Below are positions 12,967-24,499 of a stretch of 64,000 bases of DNA, one piece after another (the stretch's first letter is position 1; the number at the start of each line of letters is the position of its first letter). The DNA lies in assembly GCA_012845835.1 (NCBI GenBank), contig JABAKD010000014.1, positions 4,573,896 through 4,637,895 of the forward strand, read 5' to 3'. The notes beneath the pieces were generated by a model. That model ran no database searches and was not told where the DNA came from. It worked only from the letters and a program-made list of their open reading frames with translations. Position numbers and translations under genes: made by a program. The stretch comes from Undaria pinnatifida (Eukaryota; Sar; Phaeophyceae; Laminariales; Alariaceae).

Positions 12967-14780
12967 GGCATTCTCGCGATAAAAATGAAACTACTCGTAC
13001 CGTAATAGGGAAGGGGGAAGAAGAGCCTGCTTAGCGATCCTGAATCAGAGTTACGTCTAAGGAGGGGGAGAGAAATAATGAAAATATTAAGATTAATAAA
13101 TAGGATAATTATTTAAAAAGGTAATTTGCTGTGTGTTCGTTATTATCATAGCATAGGTCGGTTGGGTTCTTCACATACACCGTATATTTACTATTTACGG
13201 CAGCCATGTTGGGGTCGATCTTAGCGATACGTACAACATTTCAATTTTCAATGATGTTTCGGTATTGTACCAAATTGAACGAGGGTGAGTACCTGGGGAA
13301 AAACAGAAATCTGGTACAAGGAGGGCGTAGAGGATCGGGCCGCCGCACAGCTCGAGCTGTGTCACCACTCGCGAGCGCGTAAGACTGAGCAGGGTCCCAA
13401 GGTCATCGGCAGCTCACGACTAATCGCAGAAGGCGTAGTCAGCTACTGAGTTCTCTTCGTCGAGTTGACGAAGTGACCGCACCGAGGCGGCCAGCCGAAC
13501 AACCGGGCTGAGGACCATAGATGAAACTTTTGCCTCGTTGGGCGTTGTTCGCGACGAGTTGGTGATGGATTTCACTCCCCAAGGCGCTGACACCTGCCTG
13601 CGAGTCTGTTCAGGGTGGGCGATTATTTTTGCGAGCCAACTGAGGCTCGTTTTATACCTACAAACAAATGAAAAAACAAATCTCGTTTTGAAAAAACAAA
13701 TCTCGTTTTTTTCAGCTCTCTCGTAAGCTTTTCGCTTTTCGAAATGAAATTTCGGCAAAAAACTGAAATAAACTCATCGTCAAGATCGACCCTTCCGTCT
13801 CAATCTAATACGCCAAGTAGTTTGTATTCCGAAAGAGTACTCGTTACTCGTGCTATAGGCCATGGGTTGTTGTTTTGAAGAGGGTCTGCTCGTGGTTGCT
13901 TCTTCTCTCGAACGACATGCGGCACCTGTTACTGGGTGTGTGGTGTTGGTGCTGTTGGTGCTGTCGTTGTCTAGTTAATCGCATCGCCTAGTCCGCGGTC
14001 CCAAGCAAGGACAGGCTCCAGTGTGGTACGCTTATAGTTGAGGCATCCGTCAGATACCTTGTAGGATAGGGCTGGGTACTGGCGCGATTTGGCTTCACTA
14101 GAGCATAAAAAATGAGTGATTTTGGCTCATATGACAGAGGCACTTTTGTGGGGAAAACGGCACTAAAATTCGAGTTCAACGCCCAAATATGTACCGATTT
14201 TCAACATGGAGGATGTGTAGAATGTAGCACAAATCTTTAACTTTGCAACGCCCATATACTCCATGATCATGGGTGACGTAGCGTATGCATAAGCATGAAT
14301 TGGAATGGATAGCACTCATTCCATGTCACACATACTCAACCCAGCGTATATTGGAAAAAAAGTAGATTGATAGCTATAGATTGACAAGAGTACTAAAGAC
14401 GACGGCAAGCAACCAAGTCGATCACCATCATCAGTCCATCAGTTGATGTGCCTACGAACAGCGGTGCAACGGTAGCAACAGAGCAACAGAGTACACAACG
14501 AGATAACAACGGTGCCACAGCTATCGAAAGCTACCTACCCAACCAAAACCTACACCGCGCATAAATCACAGCCGCTAGATACCAGCACAACAAACAGGCA
14601 GCCTGAAGCTATGGGTTTCCGCTGGTTCTTGAGGCGTATATTGGGATCTTCGTCTATATGCGAATGTACTGGTGTACTGGCAGGTCGGTTTACCAGTATC
14701 AGGATACTGCCAGTACTAGTACTACTGGCAGTACGTACTGGTTCAGTACCCAGCCCTATTGTAGGATGTACATGTTGAAA
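12967..14780. other. Unassigned stretch
   Basis: A duplicated AAACAAATCTCGTTTT block lies at 13,674-13,709. No gene is recognised, and the 112-codon minus frame at 13,420-13,758 has no family resemblance. Confidence 0.5.
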
Positions 14781-14842
14781 AAATAAAAATACACTCCAGC
14801 TGTGAGATCGAATATTTTGTCGAAACTCATCTTTGCAAGATC
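14781..14842 (-). repeat. Constant-end dispersed repeat, short copy
   Basis: The complement reads CTTGCAAAGATGAGTTTCGA, then the GATCTCACAGC core and GGAGTGTATTTTTATTTTTT. It is in inverted orientation to the copy at 15.03 kb, only 0.2 kb away. Confidence 0.75.
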
Positions 14843-15032
14843 TACATATATATGTTATGTTGTACATGCGGTTGTCTTACTACTAATAAATACAAAATCA
14901 TGTGTAAATGTTTTCGAGCATTCAAACATTGACCATTCGATGGTTGTGTCATATTACTCCTATTAATGTAGTAGGGGCGTTTGAGGTCTACATACATCGA
15001 CCTCCTGCTTCTTGGTAAGTTACCACATTGGA

Positions 15033-15158
15033 GTCGCCGACCTATATCCTTGATGAGGACACACACCCAGTAATACGCACGATCGGAGTATCGCACACAG
15101 CTTGCCCAATACTTGTGTTTCGACGAAATCTTCGATCTCACAGCGGTTGGAGTGTATT
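15033..15158 (+). repeat. Constant-end dispersed repeat, ~125 bp copy
   Basis: It includes the upstream part GTCGCCGACCTATATCCTTG, ACACACCCAGTAATACGC and GATCGGAGTATC, then the core and the GGAGTGTATTTT end. The upstream part matches 3640-3720 and the complement at 58,130-58,190. Confidence 0.85.
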
Positions 15159-15177
15159 TTATGTTTCATCAGTAGTA

Positions 15178-15238
15178 ATGAGGGTTTGGGGTAACCCTTC
15201 CTGCCGTCGACGCCAAATGAGGGTTTGGGGTAACCCAG
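15178..15238 (+). repeat. 20 bp direct duplication
   Basis: ATGAGGGTTTGGGGTAACCC occurs at about 15,178-15,197 and again at 15,218-15,237, with 20 unrelated bases between. Confidence 0.8.
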
Positions 15239-15239
15239 G

Positions 15240-18010
15240 TTCGACTCGCGACTTGCAACAACTTCTCTTTTCGTCTTGTGTGGCGTGGAGGACACTCCAG
15301 GTCGGGGCAAGGTTCGACGGCGAACCAAGCGAACGATGGAAAGTGCCTCGAGGCAACGAGATGTGCTTCGGAGGCAAAACGAAGAGTCGACAGTGATTAC
15401 TTGTCAGCGGGAAACGTGATGGCCCGCCTCTCTGTCACCAGAATCTACGGAAAGTCCACGACTACTTTAGTACAACAACACGCGATATCCAACGCCTCTG
15501 GAACGGCTCCCGTTCGTACAAATATCTTCACGAGAAGAGCTGTCTAGGTAACGGTAGATCGTGTACCTGCGACCCATAGTAGCACCTCTTCAGTTGACTT
15601 GACAAACCTAAAGCGAGATTTGAAGTCCGATAACTAATAATTAAAGTTTGGTACCAGCAACCAAAATAGTGGCATGCATGTGATATCAAGTCAATGGCCC
15701 CTGTTACGCGATCCCGACATATGAAATAGCGGTTTATTAGGGACCTCAAACTTTTCGCATCGCTTTCCCCCACTCTACGGAACCTCGTCCCTTATTTTTT
15801 GTGGATGCAACAATCACTAAGGGGCCCCAAGTCTCTAACAAGGGACCACCACAGCGTCTCCAGCTTGAAAAATGCCACATACGAAGTACACTGCTAGAAA
15901 CCTGAAGATGAGCCAAACTTGTTTAGGGACGTCGGTATATAAGAGACCCCGCCCCCCCGATGCACTATGGTCCCTTGAAACGGGTCACCCACCGTAAGAT
16001 TCAGCAAATATGTCGGATGACGGCACTCTTCCCCCGTGGCTGGCAGCGTCATGGACAATCCGTCAAGGGTCTTCCCACATTTTTTTTTTTATAATATAAC
16101 CTCCCAACAAATATTTCCGAAGACGGCTCTTGCCCCTTGACTGGCAGCCGTCAAGGACCTCCTTACTTTTTACCTCTGACCTATTAATTGTAGAGATCGT
16201 AAGGTAGTCTGGCTTCGTATTAATAGGGAATCGCTCTGGTCGATACTTGCAACTGCCACCAGCTGTGTGCGTTGGTGGGAAGCAGGAAACATGGGTGGAA
16301 AAAATATTTCCATCGGTCTTCGGTTTGGTCTGTTTGGGGGATTCCGGTCGTCAAACGGGACACGGAGACTGGGGCACGCGAGGTTGGAAAGGAGCCCCTA
16401 TCGTTTAGTGCCACCGTACCTTAAAACCTCGCTTCGCTCATCATTAAGGCTAGAGCGGCCCTGACGGGTTAAAAACTACCAGGTACTTGATTACTGTATA
16501 TGGTTATCCTTGATTTTACCTTCAGGGATGGAGAGCTGGGACGAAGACGGGCCGCTCTCGAGACTCCATGCCATTCAGGACACCGGGAACATAGGGCGGA
16601 GAGACAAGTTCAGCCTCTATGCGAAGGTGACGAGGGATTAGTGATGAGTGGAAGCACAGCCAAGTCGTTCGCAGCTAACCCTACTACTCTACCTCTATGT
16701 CGCCATATATAGAGTGCGCTACACGAGCAGAGTGATGACAAAGCATCCGCTGTCGTTCACGCAACAATTCCTTCTGTTGGTCAATGAAAGCTGAAGTGTG
16801 GTATCAATTGCTTCGAAACCTAATTTCGATACTACAACTGGTTACGCTAAGCGGCAAAGCTATATTGTGCACGAGTAAAAGCATCCCACGCGCTCTGATT
16901 GATGACACAGCATGATGAATTTCGCTTGCAAAGTGTCTAGCATGTATGATATGTCCAAGTGTTACTTGAAGGCGTCGTGCGTAGTGGTGACGAGTCGGAG
17001 AGACATCTTCCTCAACATGCATGATGACATTATCACTATTAATAATGATACTTCGTATGGAAAACGTGCTGGAGTGCTATACCTTGACTCCTATTCTTGG
17101 TGGGAGGGGGGTCGAGGGGATTGGGGGGGGGGGGGGGGGGATTCGGAGGGGGCGGTGGGGGGATGAAATGCGCCATACCTATCCCACTACTGGCAGCACC
17201 AAAATGTATGCCATGCTAACAAAAGCAGATGACCCGAATGACACGATCGGAAGACCACCACGATATACGAATGTAAACCCGATCTGTGTGCATATAAAGC
17301 TGTTTCAGTACATGTATTGTTGTGTACAGGTAGTCGTTTTAGAAAGTGGGTTGTGCATGCATCTGGCATGAGTACTACTGTACTGTGTGTAGCCAACGGT
17401 GCTAGTACATTTCGCGCAATTAGCAGCAGCAAGCAACAAAGAGGTGTCCGGATTGTTGCTTCGCGGGACACTCGAAACCGAAGACCATCGGAACTTTTCA
17501 AAACCATGGGCATATGCTCCTTATGTTCTAATACACATAAAGGTGCTTCTAGTGTAACATATCACACGAACATCGGAGCAGTTAATGTGTTCCCGTCATC
17601 ACAACCACATGTTACATGTGCACCATATCCACTCTGTCAAAGTGAGCGATTACAATATGTAGTACGAAAACAGCGGTTAAAAGATGCGTCTAACTGAAGC
17701 ACAAACGGAGGCTGGCCATGGCAGAGTGACCATGGTGCATGTTTGACGCCACATCGAGTCGTCTTGCTACTGATCTGGATCTGGCGCCTGTCTGTTTCTT
17801 TGGCGTTTCTGTCTGACGTTGTTCCTGTGTTTGTATACTGTTCCTGTATATTGCTGTTGATGATTTCGTTTTTGTCTTAGAGCTTATTGGCGATGGCGGG
17901 TTCGATCACTTACTGGGATGGCGTGTACACGATCTGCGAAGAGCACGTCTGGGACAACACTTGGCGGTGAGTTCCACACCCTCCCGCCTTCGCCGTTGCG
18001 GGTATTTCGT
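15240..18010. other. Unassigned stretch
   Basis: There is a poly-G run near 17,126-17,141. The open frames (for example 17,317-17,697) have no recognisable domain. No gene is supported. Confidence 0.5.
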
Positions 18011-18014
18011 GTTA

Positions 18015-18780
18015 GGCCATTTCTTATGCAGTCGGATTTCGCAGTCGAAAACGGCTATTCTCGACTGAAGTCCAAATCGGGCCTTCTTACGCAGTCGAAA
18101 AAGGGCTTTTTCGACTCAACTTTTTTCGACTGAGAATTCCGACTGGCGGATCCAGTCGAAAAAGTCGAGTTTTTCGACTGGATCCTCCAGTTGAAAAAAC
18201 GCAGTCGAAAAATTTTTACACGTATTTTTTGAACCGATCGCATCGCCCATCCCACCACCAAACACACAGCCACACAGCCACACGGCCACACACCCATACC
18301 AGGTACCACACTGCAGTATCATACAAGGCGCTGACGCTGGTTTGGCTATCCTTGCTGCTCTCGCAGCAAGTCAGCGTGGTGCATTCCTAGTTCCGCTCGC
18401 CAGAAGCGTGTATCACACGACGGCAGCAGCGCGCGGTCTCAATCCCGTGCTGCCAACAACGGCTGCGCCTGCTGTAGCTTTGGCGGCTCTCGGCTGAGAG
18501 AAACTCCACGAACGTAGCTTTAGCGGCTTTCGGCTAAGCCCAAAGCCACCAACTCGCTGGGACAAAGGTTCGTCGAGCCGTTGTTCGCGGAGACAGCGCG
18601 AAGCACAGCTGCCAACCGATTTCGCCTGCTGTACAGCAGTACTCCCTCATACCAACCGTCTCTAGGAAAAGCACAAAAAGTGTAAAATCAACTTGACTGA
18701 CGATAAGAAGAAGGACCAGAAGAATCCAGTCGAAAAGAGCCGTTTTCGACTGGCGGAATCCGACTGCATAAGAAATGGCT
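18015..18780 (-). mobile_element. Non-autonomous inverted-repeat DNA transposon (copy 2)
   Basis: The termini GGCCATTTCTTATGCAGTCG and, on the complement, AGCCATTTCTTATGCAGTCG match over about 40 bases. An exact TTA target duplication flanks it (18,012-18,014 and 18,781-18,783). The TTTTCGACTG motif is repeated many times near the left end. The interior is the reverse complement of copy 1 (AGCTTTGGCGGCT, TAGCTTTAGCGGCTTT), so the two copies lie in opposite orientation 14 kb apart. No transposase. Confidence 0.88.
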
Positions 18781-18807
18781 TTAGTATACTATTAATATTT
18801 CGATAGC

Positions 18808-18972
18808 GGTCACTCCATAGGGCCGGTTGAGTAGTGCCGGTTGCCCAATATAGTGTCTGCGATTTTGCTCGGCACGGATGGAAACCACCCGGAGTGGAGG
18901 TGTGCGGGGTAGTGCAGGCTGCCGCCATGGGACCGGTATTTCCGGTTGGTGTATGGGCGATATGGAGGGATC
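18808..18972. mobile_element. MITE of the GTGGTCCCTCCATA family
   Basis: The left end GGTCACTCCATAGGGCCGG is answered by the complement of the right end, GATCCCTCCATA. The interior has GTAGTGCCGGTTGCCC, AATATAGTGTCTGCGAT and GGTATTTCCGGTTGGTGTA, as in the 8.0 and 22.9 kb copies. Confidence 0.65.
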
Positions 18973-18973
18973 A

Positions 18974-19138
18974 ATGCTGCACTGCCTGCTGCTCTTTCGC
19001 TTCTTCTTGTGTGTGCTTGGGCTTGGCGTGCTGGGCATGTACTCGCTTTTTGGGGGTGATAAGCACCTAGCCCACGAGGCTCATCAGATTGGTCGTGAGG
19101 ATGCGCGTCCCATTTCCCTCAGCCTGTTCTTGGGCAAG
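18974..19138 (+). CDS. Possible first exon, membrane or secreted protein
   Basis: An ATG at 18,974 opens a frame starting MLHCLLLFRFFLCVLGLGVL, a strongly hydrophobic stretch that could be a signal peptide or anchor. A charged, histidine-containing segment follows (about residues 28-45). The frame reaches a donor-like GGGCAAG|GTACC at 19,138/19,139. The start lies two bases after a MITE end, so the ATG may not be the original one. No family is recognised. The splice reading is inference. A chance open frame remains possible. Confidence 0.25.
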
Positions 19139-20830
19139 GTACCAAGGTTGAAGCTAGTAGAGCTTAATCGTGTTCGGAACCTAAAAAAGGTATTGCCCAG
19201 TTGTCCCCGTCGTGGCATATACCGGTAATGAGGAAAGTCTTGGATATGGTATAAAATTGTACGGCAGCTTGGGAGTTATAGATGTAAGTGTTGTGCTGCC
19301 AGCCTGGGCCTGTGTGAGAATGGGATCCCTGCCTCTGTGTGGCGGCGTTCGGACGGCCGTGAGGTGCGCCCTGAAAACGTTGGATTCCCTGGATATAACA
19401 ACAACATGGGAACTAACTGGCTCTCCCGCCCCCACGGTGGCAGGGCCAGATGGACAAATAGATGAACTTCACAGTTTAAACGATAATGTTCACATATGTT
19501 TTGTTGATGTCAGGCGTAGATTATGACACCCGTGTCACCCCTCGACTATCTGGCACTCTTGCCGTGGAGGTCAGAGGGCCGTTTAGTTTAGTATAGTATT
19601 ATACGTCTGACGAAGAGACAAGAGAAATTAACCCTCGGATATAACCTAAAGCGTGGGCTTTTAAAAATAAACTAAAAACGTCAGCGGTGAGAATGAACTT
19701 AATAAATGGAACTGAAACCGTAAGCCAACGTATACATAGATATTTGGTGTTGTCGTACACGTTATTGTTTGTTTTACGTCGCGTTGTTGTTCATGGTTGG
19801 CACACGTCTATTATGAAAGGAATTCCGAAAGTCCCAAGACGTGATATTGCGATATACCAGGTAGCCCCAATCCTGTCGTCGAAAGAAGGAGCAAATTCAA
19901 AATTGAGACTGGGTATCTCAGTTCGAATATCTGGAATTAATACGAATACGTCGGGGATTGGTTCCACTTGTATTGAGTAAAAATATAAACGCTTGCGTGA
20001 CAATGCTGGCAAGAAGAGGATTCATGTAGCAGTGGACGTGATGTTTGTCGGTTTTTCGTCTTGCGTGCAGTACGTGCAAGATAACTTTCGGATCTTGGAG
20101 GAGAGGAGCACGCAGTCGAGTGCATGGTATAAAGCGGACTGGACGGCGTAGGGAGAACATGGTTAGGGGGGAATGTGTGCGTTACAGAAATTCTAATATG
20201 ATGGCGCATATTCACACCCAACCTCTGAGTGAGGTACAGAGGCACCCGTCCGAGTAGCTGCAAGACGGGCAGCACAACAGCCTCTACCGTAGTACCGGTC
20301 TCTTTGTGGGAGTTCGGGTTGGGGATTGGTTCAACGCGTATTGAGTAAAAATGTAAACGCTTGCCTTACAGCATGCTTGGCCTGTACGCATGAAGCGAGA
20401 ATAGGTTGATGGCAAGCCCGTTAAATGTGAATGATCTCGGCAACAGGACGTCTACATGTGTAGCGCAGTGCAGCTTCAAGTTCAAGGTTCCTACGAAAAG
20501 GACCCTATTCACACTGTACCATCACCGATCGTAACCATTTATTGGCACCTGGCGATTATGCACGCGCTCAGGATCTCCGGCCATGTGGTTGATAGCTGCG
20601 CTGTCACACATCCAAACATTTATATCAGGCATCGGTACTCGTGTATAGCAGCAGCAGTCTGTCTAACAAAAACATGCTCAGACTCGCCTTGGGGCGTAAA
20701 TGCTCCGGTTGAAGACTCAAGAGCAATTTGTGAGCGGGCACTTTTTCCCGGCCGAAATTGCCTCTACCACGACCAGCGACGCCGCCGGCGCCGTGCGACT
20801 CTGATGGCCACTGCTGTTGGCCAGCACAAC
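19139..20830. other. Unassigned stretch
   Basis: TTGGTTCCACTTGTATTGAGTAAAAATATAAACGCTTGCG-like sequence near 19,960 recurs near 20,330-20,370, a ~45 bp dispersed direct repeat. The open frame at 19,212-19,526 has no recognisable domain. Confidence 0.4.
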
Positions 20831-20965
20831 TCCAAGCTTCTCCATGCTGTTGCTGCCGCGATTACTGCTGTGGATACTGACTGCTGCGGCTGCTGCGGGT
20901 ATTGCTGTGCATACTGGTGCTGTTGCTGCTGTTGTTGTCGCTGCTGCTGAAGCGAGTGCTGGTGC
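20831..20965. repeat. CTG/CAG-rich low-complexity tract
   Basis: Repeated CTGCTG/TTGCTGCTG with interruptions. On the minus strand one frame is glutamine-rich and on the plus strand others are alanine-, leucine- or cysteine-rich. All follow from the repeat, so none is taken as a gene. Confidence 0.7.
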
Positions 20966-21750
20966 GACCATTGCTGCTGGCTGGATCCTCCGTCCTCTCC
21001 TCCGATACCGTCCAACCGTTTCCTGCTCAGTTCCCTCCATATTCCGCTCCATCTCACAACCAACCTCTGCGCTGTGACCTATCCGAGAGGCTCGCTCGTC
21101 TTTCAGCACCTTCGTTGAGAGCGGGATCGCTCGTCCGACCAAACTTGCATAATTCCTAATGTCTCTTCCATCGTTTTCTCTATCTTTTCGAAATGAGGAT
21201 CGATCTAACTGCTGCCCCCTCGTAGCTCATGACGTCTCGACATCTTTCCCGCTAGCGTGATCGTGAGTCTGAGGCTTGTCAGGTTTTTCGGCAGTTAGGC
21301 GAGGTAAACAGCACTCATGATCATGGTTGTAAGAACTCTTGTTGTATTATCATCAGCAAGAGAGCAGAGCGGAGACGTTCACCTCGGTCGTCGAGACGTC
21401 GGTTCTTCACAGCAGTTACGAAAATGGGGAAAACATGCCTTCGATCTACTACTATACGTAATCCACCCCACAAAACTCTTATGCCACAACTCACAGCCTT
21501 ACTCTGAGCATACCGAACACGTCGTAATTAAATACGAAGATTATGCGTGACGTATCTGTGAGATGTTACTCGTGCACCCTGTTGACCACCCTGGTACAAG
21601 CTGCACTGTTGTATGTTTCATAATCTCCTTGTTATACTCGTAATGTCGTACTGTAGCTGTGTTGGAAAAAAAAAGCGTAATCACTTGCTAATAGTGTCTA
21701 CTGTATTCCAAGTTGTTAGTTGGCATCACGCAAAAAATAAATAATATAAT
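20966..21750. other. Unassigned stretch
   Basis: No recognised gene or repeat except CACCCTGTTGACCACCCTGG near 21,575, which also occurs near 3597 as part of the composite repeat. The insertion at 21.75 kb may therefore start further left, in eroded form. Confidence 0.4.
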
Positions 21751-21850
21751 GAGCGCGACCGGAGTATCACACACAGCTTGCAAAGAAAGGTGAGTTTCGA
21801 CAAAATATTCGATCTCACAGCAGCTGGAGTGTATTTTCATTTTATATAAT
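21751..21850 (+). repeat. Constant-end dispersed repeat
   Basis: GAGCGCGACCGGAGTATCAC, ACACAGCTTGCAAAG, then a core with the usual GATCTCACAGCAGCTGGAG and the GTATTTTCATTTTATATAATA end. It matches 55.71-55.81 kb closely. Confidence 0.85.
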
Positions 21851-21934
21851 AATAACAGATCACCCCAACCCCAACCACAACAATCACGACCAAATCAAAC
21901 GGGACGCCGTATAAGACCTCGGGCCTCTTTGATA

Positions 21935-22185
21935 TTGGATGTTGGATATTTTGGGTTTGCCTCCTGTCTCTTGGATATTGGATCTTGACTATTGGAACTA
22001 GAATGCTGGATCTTGCACTTTGTCTTATTATGGACCTGGTCTCTTGGACCTTTCATATTCCGTATTTACGGAGTACTATTTACGCCTCGTCTCTTGGATG
22101 TTGAGTGTGTTATATGTTGGAAGTTGGATCTTGTACAGTATATATTGGGTCCTGGATCTTGAATATTGAATCTTGGACCAATACG
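21935..22185 (+). repeat. Degenerate TTGGATATTGGATCTTG minisatellite
   Basis: Words such as TTGGATATTGGATCTTG, TTGGATGTTG, GTTGGATCTTG and CTTGAATATTGAATCTTGG recur for about 250 bases with an irregular 12-18 base period. Confidence 0.7.
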
Positions 22186-22694
22186 CCTGCTTCTGACAAT
22201 ATACGTATTGTTTTTGCATTCATTCCCGATCCCCCAAACCAGGTACCTTGGTACGTAGACACAGCAGTCCTCTCCTGTTTGGGTGTGCGTGTCTGGTGCC
22301 GTCTGATTGCTGTGTTTGTTTATTTTCTGCGTGCTTGTGCGCCATGTCGGTTACACGTGATATACCGAGATACCACTGAGGTGACAGCCAACGCAAGGCC
22401 CATAGAACGTCCCATCCAGAATTCCGTAGATGCATACTTGCAGCGACTGATTCTACGATAGCCCCCCCAAAAAACAGCGATTTTCTTTAACGAACGTTTC
22501 ATGGCTACTCGACACAACGAGGGGTGATATTCAAGAAACGTCTCCGTACATTTTCTTGTTTGCAAAGGGTTGTCGAACATTGACGTCGGGGTGGCAAGGG
22601 ACACCGTATTTCAGGAGGTACGGCCGGGAGCTAGTTTCAAAACCGGCGATTTCTAAAAAGAAATTTTGGGGGGGCTACCGTAGAATGACTCCAG

Positions 22695-22775
22695 CATATC
22701 TAACACTCTCCTGCCATCGCAGGTGCAACCTCCTATGCACGATGACTGGCCGAGGGGGCATGCTGTGGGTCGTAC
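22695..22775 (+). repeat. Diverged duplicate of the acceptor/exon start at 23.03 kb
   Basis: TATCTAACACTCTCCTGCCATCGCAG followed by GTGCAACCTCCTATGCAC matches 23,033-23,110 at about three bases in four, about 336 bases upstream. The matching part spans the putative splice acceptor and the first ~60 bases of the putative exon. The reading frame is also similar (hydrophobic, NLLCT...LLWV versus NLLCT...MLWV). Confidence 0.6.
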
Positions 22776-22870
22776 GACCGCCGTCGCCGCTGTTTTTGTC
22801 CCTTTACCCTGACGTCAGACGGTTTATTGGTGGACTCCATATGGAGTCTATTTCTCGAGATGCATATAGC

Positions 22871-23027
22871 GTTGTCCCTCCATGGTGCCCGTCGGGTAGT
22901 GTCGGTTTCCCGCTATAATGCTTGTGAAGTCGCTTCTCACTGGCGAAGTAAGGACAGTACAAGGTTGCCGCTAAGAGACCAGTATATCCGGGAATTTCCG
23001 GTTGGCACACATCGTATAGAGGGACCG
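22871..23027. mobile_element. MITE of the GTGGTCCCTCCATA family
   Basis: The left end GTTGTCCCTCCATGGTGCCC pairs with the complement of the right end, GCGGTCCCTCTATACGAT. The interior has GGGTAGTGTCGGTTTCCCGC, TATAATGCTTGTGAAGTCGC and ATTTCCGGTTGG. It lies between the two copies of the putative exon start. Confidence 0.65.
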
Positions 23028-23059
23028 CTTTTGTATCTAACAAGCTCCTGTCATCGCAG

Positions 23060-23331
23060 GTACAACCTCTTGTGCACGGTGATCGGCGGCGTGGGCCTGC
23101 TGTGGGTGATGAAGGGCGAAGAAAGCGACGACGAGGATGCAAGGGCGGAGAAAGAACACTCGAGGAACGACGGCGATAGCACGGACGCAGAAGATGCGGA
23201 TGGCAGGCATTACGACCTCTCTGTGCGCCAAGAAGAGGGAAAAGCCGGAAACAGGCAGGCTTCGGAAAGCGAGGCCGTTGCTTCCAACTCGAAATTCAGC
23301 ATGTGTCGCGTCAAATGTGTTTGTGGGCAAG
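23060..23331 (+). CDS. Possible internal exon, membrane segment plus acidic tail
   Basis: The acceptor CCTGTCATCGCAG|G is at 23,059/23,060 and the donor GGGCAAG|GTACGT at 23,331/23,332 is a near-perfect consensus. The 272 bp between is open in one frame. It encodes a short hydrophobic segment (YNLLCTVIGGVGLLWVM), then a long acidic, hydrophilic part beginning KGEESDDEDARAEKEHSR, then a cysteine-containing end. Codons favour G or C at third positions, unlike the AT-rich surroundings. No family is recognised. It could belong with the possible exons near 19.0, 25.3 and 29.0 kb, but linkage is inference. Confidence 0.35.
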
Positions 23332-23339
23332 GTACGTTT

Positions 23340-24248
23340 CAACAAACGCGTGCTTCGTACGGGATGGGCACAGTAGCACAACAAATAATACGGTAAAGTG
23401 CACAATGCATCTAATAATAAACAGGGTAATAGGAAAGGCAGGGTGGTATTTGTACACGAATGAAAGAAATCCGGCGGCCGTTATACCGAAGTTAGTGTGG
23501 AACGCGCCTCCTTCTAAAGAACAAAACTCAGTCTGGGTCAGTGTTCCTGTATGTAGGTGTCTTGCACTGTATGAGGCCTCTCACGTGAGGGGTTGCTTAC
23601 AACTAACAACCGTCGTTTCGGCGGGCGGGGTACGATTACACGTGTGCTACGGTAGAGGTGGCATCCGACTGTGTTCAGGTTCCCTACTTCAGGACCTCTT
23701 TACTACACCCAGCAATCGACTTTGAGAAAGACTGTAAGCTGAGCCCGACACACAAGCCCATATGCATTTGAGCAATATTGTATACACTGAGTACGACATA
23801 CAATCCCATGGGTTTCGGTGTCTAATACTATTATCTAAAAATACGCATTTCAAACCGTATTGGGCAGTGTACAGTAGTAGTGGTACTGACAAGTGACCGT
23901 TATTTGAGGCGGTAAGTCAGTGAGAAATGTTTCCAACGGTATTGGGTAGTGTACAGTAGTAGTGATAGCTTGACAAATTGGCCATTAGTTGAGGCGATAT
24001 GTCAGTGAGAAATGTGTGGGTTCAAAGTTGCAGACCCAACCGTAGCAAGGCTCTGCAAACATTTGCCGGGCGCCGTTCTGCGAGAGGGGGGGGATGGGAA
24101 GGGCGAGCGGAGAGGGTTCCCTTTGAAAGGTATATATCATACATTGACTCATAACAAGATACACTGGCTCGTGGATGGCGGACTTTGGGGGCGTTTTCAG
24201 ATATGCCCCCTGTCATGATTTCTAAGCTATACTTCGAAGCACAGATGA
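23340..24248. other. Unassigned stretch with a ~82 bp tandem duplication
   Basis: GTATTGGGCAGTGTACAGTAGTAGTGG...GTCAGTGAGAAATGT at 23,857-23,935 is repeated with changes at 23,939-24,015 (period 82). Otherwise nothing is recognised. Confidence 0.7.
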
Positions 24249-24386
24249 GGTCTCCGAATAGTGCCGGTATGTGCCAGCCCAACATTCCGGCACGATTCAG
24301 GACACCGGTACGATTGGGGCTAGGGCTACTGTAGAGAGTGTATATAGAGAGCAGTGGAACTATTCAACCGGCACCATTGTGAGACC
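24249..24386. mobile_element. Small inverted-repeat element (GGTCTC/GTGCCGG family)
   Basis: GGTCTCCGAATAGTGCCGGT at the left is mirrored by the complement of the right end, GGTCTCACAATGGTGCCGGT. At 138 bp it is the cleanest copy of a family whose fragments lie near 2.1, 5.1 and 6.1 kb. No clear target duplication is seen. Confidence 0.7.
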
Positions 24387-24499
24387 CGCACCGTATGTCA
24401 ATGCGGGCCTCGCGATTCTTTGACAAGATACCGAACGGTGGTGCTGTTGTCGAGCTCCATTCGTGGTACTATCGGAAAAAAACGTCCACCGAATATATG

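Noticed and set aside
20764-21063. Glutamine-rich minus-strand gene
   Set aside because: The Q runs come directly from a CTG/CAG tract. All frames are open there and no domain flanks it.
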